DNA from: Deltaproteobacteria bacterium
GTDB lineage: Bacteria > Desulfobacterota > Syntrophia > Syntrophales > Smithellaceae
Assembly (NCBI GenBank): GCA_019136325.1
Contig: JAGVUJ010000032.1
Span: forward strand, 1 to 14,755
DNA length: 14,755 bases
Direction of reading: 5' to 3'
Shown here: one piece after another, positions 6,709 to 13,507 of the stretch
How the letters are laid out: the number at the start of each line of letters is the position of its first letter
Position numbering within the stretch: position 1 is the first letter of the stretch
The notes under the pieces: generated by a model
What the model was told of the DNA's origin: nothing
The model's input: the letters and a program-made list of their open reading frames with translations, nothing else
The model's database searches: none
Position numbers and translations under genes: made by a program

Positions 6709-8967
6709 TTGGAAATGAAAGAATCGTCTCTGACAGATATTCGTAAGGCTGCCGAGCAGGGCAATATTGATGCCTGTAACAACCTGGGGGTCATATACCT
6801 GACGGGGAAAGGCGTTCCCGCGGATTATGCCGAAGCGGCAAAATGGTTCCACAAAGCGGCCGAGTTGGGAGACGCGAAAGCGCAGTTTAATCTCGGCTGG
6901 ATGTATCAGGAAGGCAAAGGTGTGCTGCAAAACGATGCCCAGGCCGCCGGATGGTATCTGAAAGCGGCCGAGCAGGGCAATGCCCGGGCGCAGTTTAACC
7001 TCGGCATCATGTATCAGGAAGGCGAGGGAGTTGATCAGAACGATGATGAGGCCGCCCGATGGTATCTCGCAGCGGCCGATCAGGGGATCGCAACGGCGCA
7101 GTTCAATATCGGGGTCATGTATCAGGAGGGGTTAGGCGTCGCCCGGGATTATGAAAAAGCGCTGAAGTGGTTCCGGCTGGCGGCGAAGCAGGGACAAACA
7201 GATGCGCAGACGGTCATGGGCATTATGTATAAAGATGGTCATGGCGTTAACCAGGATTATGCAAGAGCCGCCAAATTATTTCTAAAGGCTTCGGAGCAGG
7301 AAGACGCGAAAGCACAGTTTCATCTCGGCTGGATGTATCAGGAGGGCAAGGGCGTTCCGCAGAGCGATGAAGAGGCCGCCCGATGGTATCTCGCAGCGGC
7401 CGAGCAGGGACATGCGCAGGCGCAGTTTAATCTGGGTTTGATGTATCAGAACGGAGAGGGCGTCGAGCAGGACGATGAAGAAGCGGTCAGGTGGTATCGC
7501 TTGGCGGCCGAGCAGGGCCACATGGAAGCCCAGAATTGGCTTGCGTCGATATATCGGGAGGGCATATTTGGCGAACAGGATGACGCCGAAGCGGTAAAAT
7601 GGTATCGCAAAGCGGCGGAAAACGGTGACGCCGAAGCTCAGAATGTGCTCGGTATGATGTACGTGGAAGGCAGAGGTGTTCCGCAGGATTATGAGGAAGC
7701 CGCCAAATGGTATCGTAAAGCGGCCGAGCAGGGCCACGCTGAAGCCAAAAGCGTTCTGGAAATCATTTCCGGAGACGAGGACGTTGCGACGCCGGAAGTC
7801 CGGCAGGAAGAAAAACCATCCGGTGCATATGCCGATCAGAAGCAGGAAATGATATCGACTGAAGCGGATATTCCCGTGCCGGAAAACGAAATAACCGGAC
7901 AGGAAGAAGTCGCTGGGGTAGAATCGGTTACCGAAGAGGAATACCGGGAACCAAGGAGGGATGCGTTTGAACCGCGGCAGGAAATTATTCAGCCGGATAC
8001 GGAACCGGAAATAAAAGAACAAATAAATGCTCCGTCCGGGTTTACATCTGAGCCCGACGCTGAGATGACAACACGGCAAGATGATGTCGTTCCGGAGAAC
8101 GAAGTCGACGTCGTCCGGTGGTATCATGAAAAAGCGGACAGAGGAGACATCCATGCTCAATCCGAGTTGGGCTGTATCTATCACGAGGGACGGGGAGTGC
8201 CTCAGGATTATGCTGAAGCTGTGAAATGGTACCAAAAAGCGGCCGAACAGGGAGACGCCGTTGCGCAGAGCACCCTGGGCGTCATGTATTTAACCGGTGA
8301 AGGCGTTCCGCAGGATGATCATCAGGCCGTTCAATGGTTTCTGAAAGCGGCTCCGCAGGGAGATCTGATTGCGCAAAGTAATCTGGGAATGATGTATCTT
8401 GCCGGCAGAGGTGTCATGCAAAACGATGCCGAGGCTGTCAAGTGGTATTTGCAGGCGGCCGAACAGGATGAGGTGGAAGCCCAGACCGCCATGGGCAAGA
8501 TGTATAAAGAAGGTAGAGGCGTTCCGCAGGATGACGTCAGGGCTTTTGAGTGGTTTCGGAAAGCCGCGGAAAAAAATGATCCGGTTGCACAGTTTTATCT
8601 GGGCGGGATGTATCAGGAAGGTGAAGGGACTGCGCGAACCGATATCGAAGCCGTCAAATGGTATCAAAAGTCGGCGCAGCAGGGTAATGCCGATGCGCAG
8701 TTCAATCTGGGATTGAAATATTTTTACGGAGAAGGGATCACACAGGACGCGATGGAATCCATCAAATGGTATCGCAAGGCGGCCGAACAGGGCCACCTGG
8801 AATCACAAATCTGGCTTGGCGATATATATCAGGATGGTATTTTTGTTCCTCAGGACGATGCCGAAGCTGAGAAATGGTATGGTCTGGCGGTCCGGCAAGG
8901 CGATCAAAGAGCTCAGTCGAAGCTGGACGGTCTGAAGAAGAAGTCGGAAAATAAAATTAAAAACTGA
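6709..8967 (+). CDS. Sel1-repeat protein with central charged linker
   Basis: A 752-residue paralogue of the protein at 2054. After an N-terminal half-repeat (residues 1-19) come nine 36-residue Sel1 units (20-343). A 137-residue linker follows (344-480), rich in Glu, Pro and Asp and probably disordered, then seven more units (481-732) and a basic tail ending KKKSENKIKN. There is no signal peptide, so a cytoplasmic scaffold or adaptor role is the natural inference; the partner is unknown. The start is uncertain. TTG at 6709 has GGAAAG at 6696-6701 seven bases upstream and lets MEMKESSLTDIR align with the first residues of the neighbour. ATG at 6715 would shorten it by two residues but leaves the ribosome site 13 bases away. 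The gene follows its larger relative by 113 bases, which suggests a tandem duplication followed by divergence. Confidence 0.92.
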   Translation: MEMKESSLTDIRKAAEQGNIDACNNLGVIYLTGKGVPADYAEAAKWFHKAAELGDAKAQFNLGWMYQEGKGVLQNDAQAAGWYLKAAEQGNARAQFNLGIMYQEGEGVDQNDDEAARWYLAAADQGIATAQFNIGVMYQEGLGVARDYEKALKWFRLAAKQGQTDAQTVMGIMYKDGHGVNQDYARAAKLFLKASEQEDAKAQFHLGWMYQEGKGVPQSDEEAARWYLAAAEQGHAQAQFNLGLMYQNGEGVEQDDEEAVRWYRLAAEQGHMEAQNWLASIYREGIFGEQDDAEAVKWYRKAAENGDAEAQNVLGMMYVEGRGVPQDYEEAAKWYRKAAEQGHAEAKSVLEIISGDEDVATPEVRQEEKPSGAYADQKQEMISTEADIPVPENEITGQEEVAGVESVTEEEYREPRRDAFEPRQEIIQPDTEPEIKEQINAPSGFTSEPDAEMTTRQDDVVPENEVDVVRWYHEKADRGDIHAQSELGCIYHEGRGVPQDYAEAVKWYQKAAEQGDAVAQSTLGVMYLTGEGVPQDDHQAVQWFLKAAPQGDLIAQSNLGMMYLAGRGVMQNDAEAVKWYLQAAEQDEVEAQTAMGKMYKEGRGVPQDDVRAFEWFRKAAEKNDPVAQFYLGGMYQEGEGTARTDIEAVKWYQKSAQQGNADAQFNLGLKYFYGEGITQDAMESIKWYRKAAEQGHLESQIWLGDIYQDGIFVPQDDAEAEKWYGLAVRQGDQRAQSKLDGLKKKSENKIKN
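6766..7737 (+). repeat. First array of nine Sel1 units
   Basis: Nine uninterrupted 108-bp units encode residues 20-343 of the second Sel1 protein. Units 2, 3 and 6 are especially alike (FNLGWMYQEG or FNLGIMYQEG, and AARWYLAAA in units 3 and 6), hinting at later local duplication. The eighth unit is atypical, with GIFGEQ in place of GEGVPQ. Confidence 0.88.
7738..8148 (+). other. Linker between the two Sel1 arrays
   Basis: This codes for 137 residues that are not Sel1 repeats. It opens with a repeat-ending helix, AEAKSVLEIIS, and continues as acidic, Pro- and Gln-containing low-complexity sequence with no predicted fold. It closes with a second-helix-only half repeat, VDVVRWYHEKADRGD, before the array resumes. 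The flanks match the 114-bp junction at 3992-4105 in the neighbouring gene. Confidence 0.75.
8149..8904 (+). repeat. Second array of seven Sel1 units
   Basis: Seven 108-bp units encode residues 481-732. The last unit has IFVPQ in place of GEGVPQ, the same kind of change as in unit eight of the first array (REGIFGEQ, QDGIFVPQ). Both follow a unit ending AAEQGH and begin with a Trp-containing helix (QNWLASIY, QIWLGDIY). Confidence 0.88.
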
Positions 8968-9185
8968 TTTTAAAAACAGCTTCAAATAAGCTTTCCAGAA
9001 AGAAAGCCAATGATGCGACGTTAAGATCGGCCCGTCCTTGTGATGTCCGGTGCATGGCGAAAGACCGCCGTAGGTTTCATCAAGGAAGATCAGTCATTCG
9101 CGTCAGTTTTTTCCTGATCCGCTTATGCGGATATTCAAATTACAATCGGCGCACTCGGTGGGAATGTCCGGCGGTTAAGATTGTC
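8968..9185 (+). other. Intergenic stretch without a supported gene
   Basis: Between the second Sel1 gene and the next promoter I see no credible gene. A weak stem, AGCTT-caaat-AAGCT, lies about 20 bases after the stop at 8967 and could help end transcription. A perfect 6-bp hairpin, ATCCGC-TTAT-GCGGAT, lies at 9117-9132 without a T-run. An open frame at 9054-9278 has no ribosome site and overlaps the promoter at 9186-9214, so it was not called. Confidence 0.5.
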
Positions 9186-9214
9186 TTGACATCATCGATA
9201 ACGTTTTCTATAGT
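9186..9214 (+). promoter_or_regulatory. Strong sigma-70 promoter of the miniprotein gene
   Basis: TTGACA (9186-9191) and TATAGT (9209-9214) are 17 bases apart, one mismatch from consensus. The RNA would start near 9221, leaving a leader of about 90 bases before the coding start at 9312. Confidence 0.82.
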
Positions 9215-9311
9215 GACTTCAAATATTTTCAACAAAGTCTTCATTGTGTTCATGGCGGCAGCGGCAGATCAAACCTGACTTTAACGAATTTCTGTATCAA
9301 AGGAGATTCCT

Positions 9312-9482
9312 ATGCTGAAAGTACTGGGTGTGGTAATCAATCTGGGCTTGGTGATATATCTTGGACTTCAGTTGTCGAAATGCATGGGGCCGGAAGAAAT
9401 AGCCGGACTCAATACCGCCCAGAATCCCATGATCATCTCGTTCATCGCGGTTATCGCTTTGTTTATGGCTTTAAAAAATTAA
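9312..9482 (+). CDS. 56-residue protein with two membrane spans
   Basis: The small frame starts at ATG 9312 and ends at TAA 9480-9482. The start is well supported: AAGGAG at 9300-9305 sits six bases upstream, and a near-consensus promoter lies at 9186-9214. The product begins MLKVLGVVINLGLVIYLGL, a hydrophobic helix at about residues 3-21. It has a short polar loop (SKCMGPEEIAGLNTAQNP, one cysteine at 24) and a second hydrophobic helix at about 39-54, ending MALKN. It is therefore probably an inner-membrane hairpin protein. I do not recognise the family. It sits alone between the Sel1 genes and the LysM gene, and the next gene has its own promoter. The small size means automated annotation could miss it. 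Confidence 0.72.
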   Translation: MLKVLGVVINLGLVIYLGLQLSKCMGPEEIAGLNTAQNPMIISFIAVIALFMALKN

Positions 9483-9541
9483 CGGCTTCGTAAAGAAGAT
9501 GCCATTTGATTTAATGAAATTCATGCCGATCACCCATTTTC

Positions 9542-9570
9542 TTGACAGTTTTAAACATCTCAGCTATTTT
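9542..9570 (+). promoter_or_regulatory. Sigma-70 promoter of the LysM gene
   Basis: TTGACA (9542-9547), a 17-base spacer and TATTTT (9565-9570) place the RNA start near 9577, some 30 bases before the ATG at 9607. Confidence 0.75.
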
Positions 9571-9606
9571 TCACACGACGGAAAAATTTAGAGAAGGAGA
9601 ATCATC

Positions 9607-10674
9607 ATGACGAAAACACGAACACTAGGATATGCCCTCACGGTTTTTCTGTTTTTATCCCTGATTGCTTTTGCGCAAACGGAGGAGGCAAAAGAATATA
9701 AGGCAATAAAAGGCGACACCCTCTGGGGGATTGCGAAAAAAGAATTAAACGATCCCTACCTGTGGCCGGCAATCTGGAAGGCAAACGCTGAAATAAAAAA
9801 TCCCCACTGGATTTATCCGGGGGAAACCATCAGGATACCCCATTCATTGATTCCGAAAGATAAAAGCGGGCAGGCGGATTTAGCGAAGCCCAAAGACGAA
9901 TTTCAGGAACCTCTTCCGGAAGACGTCAAAGAAGATGTCAAAAAGGAAGTTCCTGCAGTGACGTTTCCCATCGTTAATGAGAATCTGATTATGGCCGCCG
10001 GTTACATTGCCGAGACGATTCCGGTGGTCGGTCAGGTTGTCGATTGTTCGACGGGGAAAACGACTTTTAAAGATACGGTTCCGGGTGTCGGACGGGTGAA
10101 CGATTCTACTTTTGGAAGGAACTTGTACGGCAATAATGATCTGGTCTATTTGAATCTTGATCAGCCCGCCAAAGTGGGCGATAAATTTTACATCATCAAT
10201 GTCTCCGAACCGGTCAAGCATCCGATTACGGGAGAAAAAGTCGGCCATGTCGTTACGATGAGCGGCATTGCCGAAGTTGTGGAAATAAAAAATGGCGACA
10301 CGAAAGCCCGGATTATCAAAACCTTCCGGGAAATCGCCCAGGGAGATATTCTTGACGCTTATTACGAGATTAAACCGCTCATGACCACGGGAAAATTTCG
10401 CAGTCCGGACATGAACGGCATGATTATCGCTGCCGCCAGACAAACCATAGTCCATTCTTCGGAAGACATTGTGTTCATCGATAAGGGATGCAGGGACGGC
10501 ATCGAGATCGGAGATGTTTTTCAGACGCTGGCCGTTGATGTTCATTCAATACCGAACGGAACGATACAGGTGATAAACTGCAAGGATCACACGGCAACAG
10601 CAATCATCAGAAACAGTAGCGCCCCGATTGTGCCGGGCAATATTTTCGCCAAACGGGAAGCATACGTAAAGTAA
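9607..10674 (+). CDS. Exported LysM-domain protein
   Basis: The 355-residue product has a Sec signal peptide (hydrophobic residues 8-22, likely cut after AFA at 23). One LysM domain at about 31-78 reads YKAIKGDTLWGIAKKE, then DPYLWPAIWKAN and NPHWIYPGETIRIP. LysM binds the glycan of peptidoglycan, so the protein is probably held in the periplasm at the wall. A Lys/Glu/Pro linker (about 82-118) leads to a beta-rich C-terminal region that seems to hold two related halves, roughly 160-255 and 268-352. Each has a VGD or IGD turn (VGDKFYI, IGDVF), a later strand with alternating residues (TKARII, TATAII) and a closing QGDIL or PGNIF. That pattern recalls the FlgT C-terminal fold, but the link is weak. 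No catalytic domain is visible. AAGGAG at 9595-9600, six bases before the ATG, supports the start. Confidence 0.88.
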   Translation: MTKTRTLGYALTVFLFLSLIAFAQTEEAKEYKAIKGDTLWGIAKKELNDPYLWPAIWKANAEIKNPHWIYPGETIRIPHSLIPKDKSGQADLAKPKDEFQEPLPEDVKEDVKKEVPAVTFPIVNENLIMAAGYIAETIPVVGQVVDCSTGKTTFKDTVPGVGRVNDSTFGRNLYGNNDLVYLNLDQPAKVGDKFYIINVSEPVKHPITGEKVGHVVTMSGIAEVVEIKNGDTKARIIKTFREIAQGDILDAYYEIKPLMTTGKFRSPDMNGMIIAAARQTIVHSSEDIVFIDKGCRDGIEIGDVFQTLAVDVHSIPNGTIQVINCKDHTATAIIRNSSAPIVPGNIFAKREAYVK

Positions 10675-10727
10675 AAACCGGTGCGGCAACCGGAGACGCA
10701 GAACCTGCTTCAGACAGACGAAACACC

Positions 10728-10754
10728 CCGGATGTCAGTTTCCCAGACATCCGG
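10728..10754. other. Perfect 9-bp inverted repeat after the LysM gene
   Basis: CCGGATGTC (10728-10736) and GACATCCGG (10746-10754) form a perfect stem with a nine-base loop. No T-run follows, so it is at best an imperfect terminator. A protein-binding or RNA-stability element is possible. A shorter stem, CCGGT-gcggca-ACCGG, lies at 10678-10693. Confidence 0.6.
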
Positions 10755-10916
10755 ATCGGGTCGGCAGGGTGAAAAATTTTAGCGTCAAAAAACATTCACC
10801 TGTTGCCGTTCATTCATTTTGCAGATTTTAACAGCCAAGGTTCTTAAAATCGTCCAGAGAAACGCCGGCCGGATTTTTTTTGATGCAGAGACAATCAAGG
10901 CGCTGAAGGAGACATG

Positions 10917-11324
10917 ATGAAAACAAAACGAATGCTCGCCCTCTTTGTTTTATCTGTCATCATCCTGTTTATGAGTACCGGCTGTCAGACCCTCTCTCAT
11001 TCACTGATCGGAGATGATGCCTTTTATTATGTTCCGGGTGGCGTGGAAGGAATAGCCCGCTTTTATGCGAAAAGATACGAGGGCCGGAGAACCACCTCCG
11101 GCGAAATATATCGCGCAAAAAAACTGACGGCCGCCCATCCGACTCTGCCGCTGGGAACCCGGATCAGAGTGGTGAATCTGGACAACAATAAATCGGTGAT
11201 CGTCAAAATCAACGATCGATGTCTTGAACATGAGGATGTTTTTATTGATCTGTCGCGCGAAGCCGCCCGCCGGCTTGGTTTCATCAGTCGGGGCAAAGCC
11301 AGGGTCCGGATTACGATTATTTGA
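10917..11324 (+). CDS. RlpA-like double-psi beta-barrel lipoprotein
   Basis: A 135-residue protein with a short lipoprotein signal: a hydrophobic stretch, then MSTGC with Cys23 as the lipid site and Gln next, which suggests sorting to the outer membrane. Residues about 44-134 form one double-psi beta-barrel domain with the family motifs GIARFYAKRYEGRRTTSGE, LTAAHPTLPLGTRIRVVNL, KSVIVKINDR, IDLSREAARRLGFI and ARVRI. In RlpA enzymes that cut naked glycan strands, a His in AAH and an Asp in IDLS matter; His74 and Asp111 match here. There is no SPOR domain, unlike long RlpA proteins. The usual NDRGP turn reads NDRCLEHED, adding a cysteine and acidic residues, so activity is not assured. ATG 10917 is chosen over ATG 10914 because AAGGAG (10906-10911) is then five bases away rather than two. 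The neighbouring LysM gene also acts at the wall. Confidence 0.85.
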   Translation: MKTKRMLALFVLSVIILFMSTGCQTLSHSLIGDDAFYYVPGGVEGIARFYAKRYEGRRTTSGEIYRAKKLTAAHPTLPLGTRIRVVNLDNNKSVIVKINDRCLEHEDVFIDLSREAARRLGFISRGKARVRITII

Positions 11325-11419
11325 AAGCTGTAGGTATCAAACGTGAATCCGGCGGTTACGTGAATTCATTCCTCACCGTTTTACCGCAGTTAAAAGGCGC
11401 AACATCTGATATCAACGCT

Positions 11420-12646
11420 TTATCGCGATTCCTTTCTCTTCTTCAGTTCCAGTGCCGCCTTGAGTCCTTTTTGCCGGATGACTTTTATGGTCTGTCTTGT
11501 CGCAGTGAATTTGAAGAAGCGCTTTCCGTATTTGTTCAGTAGTTTCTGATTGATTTCAAATCCGAGGCCGGGCCGTGTAAAAGGCGTCAACATTGCGTTT
11601 TTATCCGGAATAATCGGATCGATGATGCCTTCCCGCTGCTCAGGAACCCAGGACGGTTCTTCCAGCGGGTATTCAAGCGGCAGTTTGTTTCCCTTATCGG
11701 CCAGCACCATGTTCCAATTGATGTAAAACCCGATGCCGTTGGTCCAGGTGTGCGGCGAATATTCCCTGTTGTGCGTGTGACAGGCATCGATCACTTTTTT
11801 AACCTGCGCGATGCCTCCGGCAAAAGTTGCGTCGGGCTGATAAATGTGGAAACAGTCTTTTTCGAGCATGATTTTGATTTCATCCCAGCCGTAGTTGAGT
11901 TCGGCGCCGGAAATTTTTACTTTCGATATTTTCTTTAACGCAGCGTTGCCGTCGTAATCCCTGGAATCCAGCGGCTCTTCCAGCCAATTGTAGTTGTTGG
12001 CATGACAGGCGTTCGCAAATTCCGTGGCGCGTTTCAGGTCCCATGCGGGAATTTTATCCACAATGGTCACCAGCCATCCCTGGTTGGCGTCCACGCCTAA
12101 AACCAGACCGTCGCCGACGCCTTTTCTCACGACCTCGATATGCCGGATGTCATCTTTCAGTTCCTTATTTTTCACGCGCAATTTGGCCGTCCTGAATCCG
12201 CGTTCTTTCATGGCCAGAAGCTCCCCGACTCTTTTTTCCGGTTCGTGCATTTCTCCCGTGGAGCAATACACCTCAATGGGCCTGGCCTCCCCGCCCAGGA
12301 GTTCATAAACCGGCTTGCCCTTGCTCTTGCCGATAATGTCCCAGCATGCCGGCTCAATCCAGAAATTTCTCCAGCCCAGAATGCCGGCTTGTTTCAATAA
12401 ATTCTGGCAGGATTCGATATCTGTCGGGTCGGCACCCAGCAAATATCCGCCGATGAGGTCGCCCAATCCCTCTCTTTCATAACCGAGAGCGGAGCCCGCC
12501 GAATATCCTTCAATGCCGTCGTCGGTCACCAGTTTGATCAGCGTAAAGCCGTTGTGCGTCTGGGGATAACCGGGAATCCAGGTGGGCCAGAAGGTCTGTT
12601 TCAACGGGACCTCGACATGATAAAGCTCAATCAAAGATATTTTCAT
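11420..12646 (-). CDS. Enolase-superfamily enzyme, mandelate racemase/muconate lactonising type
   Basis: A 408-residue cytoplasmic enzyme of usual length for the family. Metal ligands are in place: Asp186 (LGVDANQGW), Glu223 (WLEEPL) and Glu249 (SGAEL). Asp272 (QPDATFAGG) and His299 (SPHTWTNGIG) lie 27 residues apart, as in the Asp-His dyad of the mandelate racemase subgroup. The position of the family KxK base motif reads Lys155-Leu-Arg157 (TAKLRVK), so the second lysine is replaced by arginine or displaced. The family removes a proton next to a carboxylate; acid-sugar dehydratase or racemase activity is likely, but the substrate cannot be read from sequence. The start is ATG at 12646, with AAGGAGG ending five bases upstream, rather than TTG at 12664. 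It is convergent with the RlpA-like gene (95-bp gap) and divergent from the membrane protein at 12834. No sugar-pathway partner is in the window. Confidence 0.9.
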   Translation of the reverse strand: MKISLIELYHVEVPLKQTFWPTWIPGYPQTHNGFTLIKLVTDDGIEGYSAGSALGYEREGLGDLIGGYLLGADPTDIESCQNLLKQAGILGWRNFWIEPACWDIIGKSKGKPVYELLGGEARPIEVYCSTGEMHEPEKRVGELLAMKERGFRTAKLRVKNKELKDDIRHIEVVRKGVGDGLVLGVDANQGWLVTIVDKIPAWDLKRATEFANACHANNYNWLEEPLDSRDYDGNAALKKISKVKISGAELNYGWDEIKIMLEKDCFHIYQPDATFAGGIAQVKKVIDACHTHNREYSPHTWTNGIGFYINWNMVLADKGNKLPLEYPLEEPSWVPEQREGIIDPIIPDKNAMLTPFTRPGLGFEINQKLLNKYGKRFFKFTATRQTIKVIRQKGLKAALELKKRKESR

Positions 12647-12674
12647 ACAAACCTCCTTGATCAATTTATTTTAA

Positions 12675-12703
12675 AATCTACACCCTCTCCGGGACTTTGT
12701 CAA
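12675..12703 (-). promoter_or_regulatory. Sigma-70 promoter of the enolase-superfamily gene
   Basis: Read on the minus strand, TTGACA (12703-12698), a 17-base spacer and TAGATT (12680-12675) place the RNA start near 12668, about 20 bases before the ATG. Confidence 0.78.
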
Positions 12704-12712
12704 ATTTGCCGG

Positions 12713-12730
12713 ATGCCTGCCGGCGGGCAT
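12713..12730. promoter_or_regulatory. Near-perfect palindrome between divergent genes
   Basis: ATGCCTGCCGGCGGGCAT is an 18-bp inverted repeat with a single T/G mismatch pair. It lies about 10 bases upstream of the minus-strand -35 box, where an activator often binds, and about 100 bases upstream of the divergent gene at 12834. An operator is a reasonable inference; a folded RNA leader on the plus strand is the alternative. Confidence 0.45.
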
Positions 12731-12833
12731 TCAGAAATCCGGACTGTTATTTTTTTCTGTTTACATGTAGAATGCGATAAAATAATCAAATTTAATCCGA
12801 CAAAAGATTAAATACAAAAAAGGAGGCATGGCT

Positions 12834-13463
12834 ATGAATTTAAACAATCCTGAAGCAACCCAGCAGGCATTGAGCCTTTTAAGGAGCGGTGACACTTTTC
12901 AGTGGTATGTTATTCCCCTGCTGGTTATCGTCTTATATATTTATGCCAATGAATATGAAAAAAACAATTACCGCGCCATTGCCGGAGGACTGGCTCTTTA
13001 CATGGTGCACTGGTTTGTGGAGATCGTTAATGCCCTGATTCAGTATTTCTCCGGGCATGCGCTGTGGACGGTTCCAGCCGGATCGGCCTTTGTCATCATG
13101 GTGGGGGTCGGCATCGAAATCAGTCTGATGTTTTCCATTGCCGGACTGGTTGTCTGCAAGCTGATGCCCAAAGATCCGACGGTGAAGATTCTGGGGATGA
13201 ACAACCGTCTGGTGTTCTCCATCGCCAACGCCGCTTTCGCCTCTATTCTGGAAATCTTTCTGGTACGCACGCCGGCTTTTGTCTGGGTGTATAACTGGTG
13301 GGGTGCCTTCCCCGTTTTTGTGACGGTTTACATTCCGTTCTTCGCGGCTGCCTGTTACGTGCATGATTGGGAACCGCGCCAACAGAAAATTTTCATCGGT
13401 TCGCTTTTTACCATTAATGCGGTTGCGTTGATTGTATTTGCGGGAATTCTCAAGTGGATTTAA
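12834..13463 (+). CDS. Six-span integral membrane protein of unknown function
   Basis: The 209-residue product has about six hydrophobic segments near residues 24-38, 48-70, 83-110, 125-145, 153-175 and 185-206. These are joined by short polar loops such as YANEYEKNN and HDWEPRQQK. The N-terminal 20 residues (MNLNNPEATQQALSLL) are polar and there is no cleavable signal. Charged or polar residues inside spans (His59, Glu63, Asn67, Glu95, Glu140) could form a polar path or bind a cofactor, but I know no function for this family. ATG 12834 is preferred to the ATG at 12828, because AGGAGG (12821-12826) is then seven bases upstream instead of one. No good -35/-10 pair was found; the leader is AT-rich with TTTACA at 12760. 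It is divergent from the enolase-superfamily gene with a shared intergenic region. Confidence 0.82.
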   Translation: MNLNNPEATQQALSLLRSGDTFQWYVIPLLVIVLYIYANEYEKNNYRAIAGGLALYMVHWFVEIVNALIQYFSGHALWTVPAGSAFVIMVGVGIEISLMFSIAGLVVCKLMPKDPTVKILGMNNRLVFSIANAAFASILEIFLVRTPAFVWVYNWWGAFPVFVTVYIPFFAAACYVHDWEPRQQKIFIGSLFTINAVALIVFAGILKWI

Positions 13464-13507
13464 CCTGACAGGCATGTCTGATCGATAATTTTCTTTCATG
13501 TAGGGGC

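Noticed and set aside
2135..6930. Long minus-strand frames under the Sel1 genes
   Set aside because: They are mirror frames of the repetitive coding sequence; their periodic content simply reflects the Sel1 units on the other strand.
9054..9278. 74-codon plus-strand frame between the Sel1 gene and the miniprotein
   Set aside because: No ribosome site, and it spans the strong promoter at 9186-9214; odd composition with no recognisable domain.
11321..11542. 73-codon plus-strand frame after the RlpA-like gene
   Set aside because: It overlaps the conserved C-terminus of the enolase-superfamily gene on the other strand and lacks a ribosome site.
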